Of a DNA stretch of 64,000 bases, positions 50,201 through 57,800 are shown piece by piece (position 1 is the first letter of the stretch; each line of letters begins with the position of its first letter). Below the pieces are notes generated by a model. It was not told the origin of the DNA. It made no database searches and was given only the letters and a program-made list of their open reading frames with translations. Position numbers and translations under genes: made by a program. Source of the DNA: Undaria pinnatifida (lineage: Eukaryota > Sar > Phaeophyceae > Laminariales > Alariaceae); contig JABAKD010000011.1 in assembly GCA_012845835.1 (NCBI GenBank), positions 5,232,036-5,296,035 of the forward strand. The letters run 5' to 3'.

Positions 50201-51115
50201 ATTAACTCGCATAATCAAGTCCGTGGTCACAGGACAGGCTCCAGTCACTCTGGAGCTGAGGAATACCCCAGGGAAAAACACACACAGCCCAAGGTGGTAC
50301 AGTGTGGTCTATTGAGCACCCCATTCAACCGTTGCAAGCCTGGAACACAAAAAACGCTGATAGTAGGGTGTGGGCTGCGCTTGAGTTCCGCGGTCCATAC
50401 CCGTAGGTTGGAAATGTTACTGAGTCTGGCAAAATAGGCGCCGTCGTCTGGTTTTGGGACACGAAAATCCATACTCGTACTCGTACAGGTATAATTTTCG
50501 GATTCGGATACTTTTGTACACGCTTTTCTGTTGCGTATGAGAGACGGCCAAAAAAAACATGACGATCGGATGTTCTACTCGCTGCTGCATGATGCGCTCC
50601 GCACACTGATTTTACATAATAATTGCAGCTTGCAGCTGCTGCCGCCGCCGCCGCCGCCGCCGCCGCTGCTGCTGCTGCTGCTGCTGCTACTGCTGCATAC
50701 CTGCGATGATGTACAGGATGGTGGCCGGCCCGATCCCGCTCCCCATGAACACCTGCGGAGCGTTCAGGATCCCGCTGCCCACCATATAATTCAGAACGAG
50801 CAATGTCGTAAACACCTTGCTGTTGTCTCGACGGCTACTTCCCGCGGCAAACACAGCAGTCGGCGACGAACTTCCTCCCGCCCCCCCCCGGCGACCCCCC
50901 CCAGACCTCGCCAAGAGCGGCTGCTGCTCCGAATAAGGCTGATTGTTGTTGTTGTTGCCGTCATTTGGGACCCGGATCTCGCGTCGCTCGCCCGTGAGCA
51001 GAGGAATTCGCTTCTGCTCTGCGGCGGCCGCCGCCACCGCCATTGCAGATGGCGGAGCTCGGGATCCCGGGGCCTTGGCGACCTTCGTCGTGCCGTAGCG
51101 TCGCGGGCCAGCCAT
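33242..51115 (-). CDS. AAAP/SLC38-like amino-acid transporter, 6 exons, complete
   Basis: Joined from six exons: 51115-50701, 44261-43808, 41087-40848, 38875-38686, 35826-35680 and 33529-33242. The exons sum to 1734 nt, giving 577 residues plus stop, and every junction keeps frame (phases 1, 2, 2, 0, 0). The product has about 11 hydrophobic segments, the usual number for the amino acid/auxin permease family. Family-like blocks are [15 protein letters not shown] in TM1 (residues 109-123), [13 protein letters not shown] (232-244), [17 protein letters not shown] in exon 3, [18 protein letters not shown] in exon 4, LRHSLF in exon 5 and [18 protein letters not shown] opening exon 6. A polar Gly/Asn-rich cytosolic tail with two di-leucine motifs precedes TM1. 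Known for the family: proton- or sodium-coupled neutral amino-acid transport at the plasma or vacuolar membrane. Substrate and membrane cannot be told here. The start is the first Met of the open frame, 690 bp from the divergent inositol monophosphatase start. Confidence 0.93.
33555..33770. repeat. (GGGA)n microsatellite in transporter intron 5
   Basis: About 50 nearly perfect GGGA units begin close to the exon 6 acceptor. The long open frames here (EGGR or PPSL repeats) are artefacts of the repeat. Confidence 0.97.
33950..34265. repeat. ~32-bp minisatellite made from a MITE end
   Basis: Ten or so copies of the unit ggcggtctgagtaaggcggt plus atcccgatataa. The same words form the ends of the intact elements at 40640-40815 and 60592-60776. 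The array starts with aggggtccccaacaaggcgg, the element terminus, so an end of that transposon has been tandemly expanded. Confidence 0.85.
34266..35125. other. Transporter intron 5, dispersed repeat pieces
   Basis: It contains a cagcttgcaaatatgagcat repeat piece (about 34450), an A-rich run, and a ~160-bp dispersed module at 34658-34815 that recurs at 41938-42097. At about 34910-35060 there is a third copy of the repeat found at 15720-15860 and 16140-16270. No gene is seen. Confidence 0.5.
35126..35397 (-). repeat. Two degenerate copies of the transporter exon 5 tail
   Basis: Copies at about 35126-35183 and 35342-35397 match the exon end and donor region at 35671-35725 (words such as ctgacctgagcgacc and cgaggttgatgccgac). 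Each is followed by the same TATGATA-type microsatellite that starts beside the real donor, so exon tail and intron start were copied together. Confidence 0.75.
35405..35650. repeat. GATAT/GGTAT microsatellite beside transporter exon 5 donor
   Basis: A 5-bp-period tract of gatac, ggtat and gatat variants. The Ser-Tyr-His-Ile open frame across it is a repeat artefact. Confidence 0.95.
35680..35826 (-). CDS. Transporter exon 5 (residues 434-482)
   Basis: The acceptor is GTGGCAG (AG at 35828-35827) and the donor is GCTCAG|GTCTGAT (GT at 35679-35678), phase 0, 49 codons. It encodes VIVLRHSLF, a short polar loop and one membrane segment ([20 protein letters not shown]). Two degenerate copies of its 3' end lie in the following intron. 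Confidence 0.92.
35900..38600. other. Transporter intron 4
   Basis: Mostly unassigned sequence. Related ~150-bp segments occur at 37495-37700, 37735-37880 and 38510-38590 (shared words aacaccgaccagccca, tatagctcaag). They resemble parts of 56080-56165 and 56570-56640. At 38150-38275 there is an inverted copy of the repeat also found at 23283, 26225 and 29112. A G-rich block occupies 38290-38480. No coding exon is supported. Confidence 0.5.
37065..37115 (-). repeat. Short degenerate copy of the transporter exon 4 tail
   Basis: About 40-50 bases resemble the end of exon 4 (tgcctcgctggccatgtaga against cgcctcgctggggatgtaga). The match carries the same GAG|GC junction. It is short, so support is only moderate. 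Confidence 0.45.
38686..38875 (-). CDS. Transporter exon 4 (residues 370-433), probable GC donor
   Basis: The acceptor is GCCCAG (AG at 38877-38876). The exon encodes two membrane segments around [18 protein letters not shown] and ends HLILYIPSE. The in-frame join to exon 5 needs a GC donor, GAG|GCGAGG (GC at 38685-38684). A GT lies five bases further on (38680-38679), but using it gives AGG then TGA at the junction. The GC choice restores [15 protein letters not shown], which fits the family. Confidence 0.88.
38900..40170. repeat. Imperfect AGC/ATC trinucleotide-rich stretch, intron 3
   Basis: Over 1.2 kb of imperfect CAG, CAT and AGC repeats reads on both strands as Ser/Ile/Thr-rich, Leu/Val-rich or Asp/Ala-rich frames. 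It carries no recognisable protein motif and lies wholly inside a transporter intron. Confidence 0.8.
40380..40505 (-). repeat. Degenerate copy of the transporter exon 3 tail
   Basis: This stretch of intron 3 matches 40808-40935, the last ~85 bases of exon 3 with its donor and about 40 bases of intron. Shared words include gacacgcaccta, gagagcgcgg and aaaacgatcgagcc. The donor dinucleotide is kept. A MITE (40640-40815) sits between the copy and the exon. Confidence 0.75.
40620..40815. mobile_element. Pogo/Tigger-like MITE (CAGTAGGGGT ends)
   Basis: The right end reads gccttattgggagacccctactgta. The termini and inner ggcggtctgag/ctcagaccgcc words are inverted repeats. The same family lies at 58533-58717 and 60592-60776, where cagtaggggtcc ends flanked by TA are clear. 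The TA target and CAGTAGGGGTC ends suit Tc1/mariner-pogo non-autonomous elements. Confidence 0.6.
40848..41087 (-). CDS. Transporter exon 3 (residues 290-370)
   Basis: The acceptor is CAAGCAG (AG at 41089-41088) and the donor is CCTAG|GTGCGTG at 40847-40846, phase 2. It encodes one membrane segment ([20 protein letters not shown]). An acidic extramembrane loop follows, then [17 protein letters not shown], a conserved family block. Confidence 0.94.
   Translation of the reverse strand: MDRRFQLLRDHLGGAACGHRRPHIRRGGEVGARTRPRPRRERGMVGLVRIGGEDGLDRFRALLLPGGAARVHIIVPALS
41150..41390. repeat. (GATT/GGTT)n microsatellite
   Basis: A tetranucleotide tract of ggtt and gatt, followed by an uninterrupted run of about 20 G at 41407. 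It starts roughly 60 bases upstream of the exon 3 acceptor. Confidence 0.95.
41648..43755 (-). repeat. Six degenerate copies of the transporter exon 2 tail
   Basis: Copies lie at about 43671-43755, 43499-43580, 43322-43403, 43141-43222, 41766-41850 and 41648-41733, all within intron 2. Each matches the last ~80 bases of exon 2 plus the first intron bases. Spacing in the right-hand group is 137-181 bp, with C-rich/G-rich filler between. The nearest three keep the GT donor; the others have lost it. The copies at 43499 and 43322 still read in the exon frame (for example [17 protein letters not shown]), while the one at 41766 has a stop. None includes the exon acceptor, so they are decoys or relics rather than exons. 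Confidence 0.85.
41938..42300. repeat. Dispersed ~160-bp module with a tRNA-like B-box nearby
   Basis: 41938-42097 matches 34658-34815 (shared words tcgcgagaaga, ttttcttccctcgtcgac). A shorter related module occurs at about 47690-47770 and 61155-61250. On the minus strand near 42190-42215 there is gagttcgattcccacc, similar to an RNA polymerase III B box. This could be part of a SINE. No A box is convincing. Confidence 0.4.
43808..44261 (-). CDS. Transporter exon 2 (residues 139-290)
   Basis: The acceptor is AACGCAG at 44263-44262 and the donor is CTCAG|GTGGGTG (GT at 43807-43806), phase 2. The exon completes TM2 ([15 protein letters not shown]). A Gly/Asn-rich loop follows (about residues 160-200), then the family-like block around [13 protein letters not shown], then a membrane segment ending [10 protein letters not shown]. 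The last ~80 bases of this exon are the source of six degenerate copies in the next intron. Confidence 0.94.
46085..46975. repeat. ~225-bp tandem repeat inside the hAT-like element
   Basis: Four units share agttaaaccggaaaccggtt, aattaaccatgcaacac, gtgtctgcagcagtgaatag, gatccaatgtcgattgtacc and cccctccacaccccactagg. Units differ by small indels. The array lies just inside the left terminal inverted repeat. Confidence 0.92.
46979..47343. mobile_element. MITE nested in the hAT-like element, ~365 bp
   Basis: The left end ttataactagagctgtgagt is the inverse of the right end (actcgcagctctagttataa) with few mismatches. There is no coding content. It follows the last tandem unit directly. Confidence 0.65.
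49500..50045. other. Non-repetitive intronic block with long open frames on both strands
   Basis: The plus strand is open over 49607-50047 (146 codons) and the minus strand over 49520-50032 (170 codons), without obvious simple sequence apart from CTG/CAG at about 49570. It sits in transporter intron 1, and the exon 1-exon 2 join is complete without it. I recognise neither product. It could be a nested gene or chance. Confidence 0.3.
50041..50080. repeat. Short interstitial telomere-like tract
   Basis: A few degenerate CCCTAA units (ctaaccctagccctaaccct, then caccccaaccct). Similar short runs occur at about 1980 and 53708. Too short to mark a chromosome end. Confidence 0.6.
50701..51115 (-). 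CDS. Transporter exon 1 (residues 1-138)
   Basis: Met at 51115. The first 100 residues are hydrophilic, with Ala, Asn and Gly runs and the pairs PLLTGE and QPLLAR, which resemble di-leucine sorting signals. TM1 spans about residues 101-123 and TM2 begins at about 129. The donor reads GCAG|GTATGC (GT at 50700-50699), phase 1. A CAG/CTG tract starts within the first bases of the intron. Confidence 0.93.
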
Positions 51116-51805
51116 GACCCTTGACTGCCTCGCGTGCGGTGGCTACTCGTACCGGGCTACTCTGCAGACGGCCGGAGATCAAAACTGTCGGCCGCTCTTC
51201 AATTTTACTGGTACGAAATTATTTATCGTACGCAAGAATAATGCGTGATTGAGAGGGCGGCAGCGTTCTTGGGTCTCGGCGCACACCGCTTTTCTGTCGC
51301 GGTTTGCGTCAACCGAGCAGGCTTGCGAGCTTGACGAGCGACCACCAGTTGCGCACTGCAAGTGGCTGCGAAGCTCCCGTCAAGAGATACAGCCGTGATC
51401 ACTGGTGGCCATGCACAGCAAAGCCGCAGCTTTCTCTCAGCAAGTTGATGGGCAGTTTTAAAGTTTTCCCAGAGGTTATTTTCCGTGCAAAATGTAGGGA
51501 GTTTAGTATATACTGAGGCGTGTTTTTACAGGGAGAAACTAAGCCGACGATAAACCGACAGAGGTCCACGCAATTTGACAGTTGAATCCTTGCCTGGCAG
51601 CAGCAGCAGCACCTTGACCTACGCAGGCAGCAGGCAACCTTCCGCGTGCTCCGTTGGCCCGTCTCTTTCCAGGCATTGACTTGAAGGATATTCTCCCTTC
51701 TCCTCTCCTCCCCAATCGAAAATAGATTTAGCAAGCAAGAGAAGGTGACAAGAACGCGGCGGAATCAGGGTATTTTATTTCCAAGTTATTTCCAGCTTCG
51801 GCACG
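51116..51805. promoter_or_regulatory. Shared upstream region between divergent genes
   Basis: These 690 bp separate the start codons of the transporter (minus) and inositol monophosphatase (plus). The region must hold both 5' UTRs and promoters, unless upstream non-coding exons exist. It is less repetitive than its surroundings apart from a short CAG tract at about 51600. I see no clear TATA box. The placement as a bidirectional promoter is inferred only from gene order. Confidence 0.55.
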
Positions 51806-51870
51806 ATGGATGCCTCGCGTTGCAAGGAAGCGCTGTCTTCGGCCACGGCCGCCGCTCTTGCTGCTGGAAA
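51806..51870 (+). CDS. Inositol monophosphatase exon 1
   Basis: The ATG has a GGCACGATGG context and 21 codons follow to a strong GTGAGTGT donor. The Ala-rich amphipathic helix ending LAAGK is the usual start of this family. The next intron is 9477 bp long (51871-61347). Confidence 0.88.
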
Positions 51871-54800
51871 GTGAGTGTCCCTGGGTTTTTTCGAACCGTG
51901 ACTGCTTCATCCCACGACATGGAGACACCAGGCAGTAGATTTATAGCAGTATGATAGACAGCAGTGGTGCTACAGGTGTAGTATCTCATGGGTGGCCTCT
52001 AGAAGCTTTTCGTAGACGGCTGAAACACAACCAAACAAAAACACTGCTTGCGCGTGTCAGAGGTGCAGTGTCCACAGCAGTTGTCCAATAATTTTGAGAG
52101 AGGAACGCGAGAAAAGTCGGAAGGGGAAGATGTCGGAACGGGAAGATGTCGGAACGGGAAGATGTCGGAACGGGGAGATGTGGTAGGGACGGGACGGGAC
52201 GGTAACGGGAAACCTTGTGATGTTTGCCGCGAAATCCCGACGGTGCCCATGGTTGGCTTCTGTTCCCACTGCTGTCTACCATCCCGACGTAATAAGTTGT
52301 CTTGCTCCCGCCCCGTGCGACTGCTGTTTCCCGTCCAGCTCAGCCTTAGAACTCTGTTCCGTCCCCCTTCGACGTTCGCACTATTGATATTAACAGTTTC
52401 TCCCATTCGTGTTGGGGCAGTTATTTTAGAAATTAAACGACAACACTACTTTTTTTTTTTTCTGGGGGGGGGGGCTGTTATTATGTTATTATTATAAAAA
52501 TATAATACACTCCAGGTGTGAGATCGAGCAGTTATTATTTACCACCAGCTTCTCTTTTGACCATGGATGCAACAGGGTTGGGCAATTTTAGATGCAACAA
52601 CACGGACGAGATTGCTGGAGACTTCGTGCAGATTGATTGTTGTGCTGCTGCTGTCGTTTGATTCACAGAGCTTTTTTGGCCTTTTTCTTTCTAAATATGC
52701 TAGTTTTTTTCAGTTTTTTTTTTTTCTGTTTCTTTTAAAACTAATTAACAATTTCATTTTTTTTTCAAGAACAAAAAAAATAGCTGACGTTTTTTTTACC
52801 AAGAACTAAAAAGAAAGCCGGAGGGGGGGAAGAAAGGGACAATAGGTCAGCTGTGGCTCTCCCGACACTATGCTCCCGACCGCATTCCCGTCTATATTCC
52901 CGACCGATTCCCCGACGATGTTCCCAACCGATTTCCCGAGCTGTTCCCGAATCGTTCCCCGGTCCCGTCCCGTTCCATCAAGAAATCGTGTACTTTCACC
53001 CCATCCCGTCGATCAAATGGCTTCCCACCTCGTCGTCCCATTCCCATCCCGCGGTACACGAACGGAAACCTTTTCCCATACCATTCCTCGACAAAAATTC
53101 AATCAAAGTTCCGCCTGCGGCGGGTGAGACGGTCCGATCCAGCGCTGCTCGGAGGGCCCCCCATTACCTTACCTCCTGGAAAATTCCCCTGCCCAAGTCG
53201 TTTCTAGGCATATCATACCGCCGCGCGTACCCCTGAAGCTTTCGACTGGAAGGGGTCCGTGTTTCCAATTCCCAGTTCGTACATCTGGTGGTAAAACATG
53301 GTACGCGTTACCCGTTACTGCTTCGTGGCGGTGGTGGCTGCTGCTAGCTGTTGCTGCTGCTGCTGCTGTACGGTCATGTATGGTGTTTTCTATCGAAGGT
53401 TGGTCTCCTGTTTTGTACTCTTCGCATCATGCGTACAGTAGATTAAGGTGTGTCCAACCCTTTTTTTCGACCAAGTTTTCGATTCCCAGTTCCCAGTTTT
53501 TGATTGTACTGGTGAGGGTTAGTGTTTTTAACTCTGTGTTTTTTCAACTCTGTGTTTTTTTAACTCTGTGTTTTTTTAACTCTGTGTTTTTTTAACTCTA
53601 ACTCTAACATGGGTACGAGTTGGTGACTCGGTTTACTGCCGTGCGGTGGTGGCATAGATGAAGCTATTGTAATTTGGTAGTAAGCTATGAAGTCATCGGG
53701 GCTGGAACCCTAGCCCTAACCTGGGTACGAGGCGGTGATTCGGTTGTTTACTTCTGTACGGCGGTGGCGGGATAGACTAAGCTATTGGAGTGTTTGCAAA
53801 AATTGTTTTTTAGAAAGTTACTTTCCTTCCGCCAAAAAAAGTGAATTACCTTCCCATCAAGATTAATTCATGTATGCAGGTAAACGAACTTCTGCGGGCG
53901 ACGCCTCCGAAATTGAGGAGGGATGTGGGAACGTGCGGCAACGCGGCAAACCAAAAAAAAACAAATAGACAAGAAAACAGCGTACCAAGATACGTACGAG
54001 TAGCGACGGCAGCCTAGCAACGGTGCACGGTTAACCGCAATGCCGCCCCTGCTATCCCGTGACCGCAAGCAGCAGCACAGCTAGTGGCAGCACAGCTAGC
54101 GGCAGCTAGCGGCAGCATCGGCTTGAGCAACAAAAACAAACAGCATCAGTACCACCAGCAACAGGAGCAGCAACAGCTTCCATTGGTGCATTTTTCGATT
54201 TTGGGACCGACTATCCTTCTTGTCGCTGCTGCTGCTGCGCTCGGCATACGCGCGCCGGGGCGCTCTGCTCCGAGCACGCCCGGTGCCCCGACATATAGGC
54301 CGTGGCGGCGCGCCGCCACCACCGCTGCTGCCGCTGCTGCTGTTGCCCCCGCTGCTGCTGCTGCTGCTGCTGCCGCAGCGTGGTGGAATTACACGAACGA
54401 GTTGTCATCATGCTGTCAAGAGAACGAGTACGAGTAGTCCATTCTGGAACGACGCATCCTGACACCTAGCGTGCGAGGGCGTACCGCAGCACCGGCGACC
54501 GCTGGCACATTCCAACGCTGCTCGTCCGCGTCATACTCCAGCTACACCTCTCGAGCCTCTGTGCTCCCAGCGGTTGTCGCGTTGTGTATACAGCAAGCAG
54601 CGCAGGTGGTGCGTGCGCGGCATGGAAGATGCTCGGTCTTTTTAAGCCAATGATATGGAGAACAAAAGTGTACCGTACATTTCGTCAAATCCTGCCTTCG
54701 CTAAAGTACTTTTTTGCCCTTGTTTCAAGGATTTACCTCAAAGCCTGCCTTCGGTGTTTTTTGGGATAAGTAAATTTCCAAAAATAGACTTTCGCAAACA

Positions 54801-57800
54801 CTCCATTGTAATAATAGAATACGCTGTAAGGTAATCTGGGCTAGAACCCTAGCCCCTAACATGGGTGCGAGGCGGTGGCCCGGTTTTCTGGTGTACAGTG
54901 GTGGCTCTGACTAAGCTTTGGTAATATTAGACTTAAGCCGTAAAGTCGTCTGGGTCGGTCGGTGTTACTCGCCCGGTTATTTGCCCGGTGGCTAAGTCAT
55001 TTCTTATTTATTCAATCATATCTTCGTTAGTTAGGGTTCAAGACCTTTTGTTATGTTCTTAGTTCTCACGCAGCAGCAGTGGCTACGAGTGTCTGGTGGG
55101 AACGAACGTCTGCCTTGCGTTCTCCATTTTCGACTTGCGACACGCCCGGGAAACGAGCAAACCACGTCCGGAAGAAGCGTGTAATAGTGATGATGGCTGC
55201 TGCTGTTCGGCGAGTTTTTTCTTCCTGATGTTTCGGTATCGTTCTTATCAGTCGCAAAACGCGCTGTGGATGACTACTCGAAACTTTTGAGTAATCGTAT
55301 TTACAAACAGCGTGCAGCAGTTTGTACCTAGCATGAAGGATGCTACATGAGCAACGAACGGCAGCAGCAGAAGGAGTAGCAGACGCAGCAGCAAGCAGTG
55401 AGTGGTACACCTGGTATCTTCCGTACGGCATACCTCTTTCCTACTTGTTACTGCTTACGCAACCATATTACGGGTGTGCGTCAGCAGAAACAGCAGCAGC
55501 GGTCTGCCAGGTACCAGGTGGATATCGTGTAGCGGTGGTGTGGTTTGTGCATTGTTGCCTCCGCGCGTGATGGGACGCCCTCCCCGGGATCCACCCCCCC
55601 CGCTTCTCCACTGTTATGGACGCCTTTGCTATGCTACTGCGAGCGAATTCGAGCGCCTAATTTACACCAATCCAACAACTTGGAACCCGTTGAGAGACGG
55701 ATGTGACCACCAGGGATGTAAGTTACCGGCAAACGGTAAGGCAAAGGTCGCTGGAGTTGCGGGTGGGTAACGGTATTTCTTGCGGCAGCACAGTGTAACG
55801 GTAGCGTTCCGTGAACAGAAACGCCCCCATTCCTGTTGGAAAACCTCTCAAAATGACCATCCCCTGTGGTGAAAACCGCACCATCAGCGGAGAAGCTTTT
55901 TTTTTTTTCCCCGGTAACAGCGTGCGGCTTTCTTGCGTTACCGGTAACTTTGCGGGTATTGCGGGGTAATGCACATACACCCCCTGGTTGCGACCGCCGA
56001 CACGCCTACCACCAACGTACACAGCTGTCGACAGCTACAAATTTCCTGGCATACCAGCCTCCCCTTCTGGATCTGGTAGGTTTGAAATCCCGGGGGTCTC
56101 GCAAGTTGGAAAGGGGGACAGATCTCTTGTAAAACCTGAAGGAAAAATACTTAGCCACCGCGCGCAAGTTTTTTTTGTCTTTTTTTGTCTTCTTCTTAGT
56201 CCTGCCGACGACGCCATTCCTTGAGTTATTGGGTGGGGAAACAGAGTGTCCCCTGCAGGTCTGCCTATTGAGCAGGTTCTCGGTGAGTACTCACTTTCTT
56301 AGCCGTAGTTGTAGAGAAGCAGCTTTATTATTTCCGCACAGCCCCGGATAGCAACCGAGAGCCGAGGCGATGCCTCGGTTTCATTTCCTGACTACCCCGA
56401 ATAGATAGCGCCAGCCTATCATACGAAAACGGCCAATTACCTATCAAATCAGACAATTGCAGGCCTTTCAAGGCCGTACCTTAACCCCTTTAGAGCCCCC
56501 GAACCCCTCCCTGTACTAAATCCAAGTAACTTTGTCCCCAAAAACGGGTTTCCAGTTGCAAAGGGGTTAACATGACCCGACAAGTAACACCGACCAGCCC
56601 AGACGAGTTTATAGGTTAGTCTATAGATGTAGGTATACTTGAGCATGTCCTGCTGCAAGTTGCTCCAGCTGCACGAGCTCCTCGCGACAGTTGACGCGTG
56701 CTACGATAGAGGCACTCCACATTTTTTCTTAATACTACCCCTCACTTTCGGAGCTTAAGACATGTCCCAAAATTTTTTTTGGGGGAAAAAAAACCCCGCT
56801 TTATCTCGGATGAAAAATCCCATGGCCTGTAGGTGTACAAATGAGAATCAGACACAAAAATCGCGTGTTTCCGACGATTTTGGGTTAAGGGAGCCCCTCC
56901 TTCAGAAAACCATTTTCGCCAAAAAAGGTACCTCTATCGCATTAATGCCATATTTCCCTCTTGCTGACTTGGTGCTGCTACTGTTGATATACTCTGAAGT
57001 ATTAGATGTCTCCTGCGCACCTTCCCACTTACCACACTCTGTTGGCTTCGCGCCCTGGAAATCTTCGATTGATTGATGCCTGCTCGTCTGTGCAACCCCC
57101 CACGAGTACCTTTTGGGATGGTTAAGTGTCTACCTTGGAGTGATTAGTGAGTGATTCCTGCTCATCTGCCAACTTGTCAATTTTGTCACTAACCACCACA
57201 CACGAAAATGCCTCCGTGTGTTCAAAGCTCGTGTTCCCTCGCCTCGCTGGATCGCAGCATTAAAAGTACTGCATTTCACAAGTGCACTTTACATACTTTG
57301 CATACCGTATAATACCACTCCTGGTGCTGGTGTTGGTGTTGGCGTTGGTGTTGGTGTTGGCGTTGGTGTTGGTGTTGGTGTTGGTGTTGGTGTTGGTGTT
57401 GGCGTTGGTGTTGGTGCTGGTGTTGGTGCTGGTGTTGGTGTTGGTGTTGGTGCTGGTGCCAGGTGTTGGCGTTGGTGTTGTTTTGCGTTGAATTGACGTT
57501 GACAGTCCACGGGGCGTGCTTTGCATATTTGTCCTGTTGAGTTGTTGTTGATGTTGGTGTCGGTGTTGGTGTTGGTACTGGTATTGGTGTCGGTGTTGTT
57601 TTTTTCTGTTTTCAAGTCAGCAGGCCGCATGGTGTTGTAAAACTCCGGCGCGCTTCAGACCCGCAAGTTCCGTAGGAACGGACATGGTTTCGGAGTCGCG
57701 CTCGAAAAACTATGTTTTGGTGGCAGCTGTCTCGTGCACGTGCAGCGGAACAAGAAGCAAGTAGCGTGGTGAGGGCTCGCGGGGCACATGTGCAAGCTTT

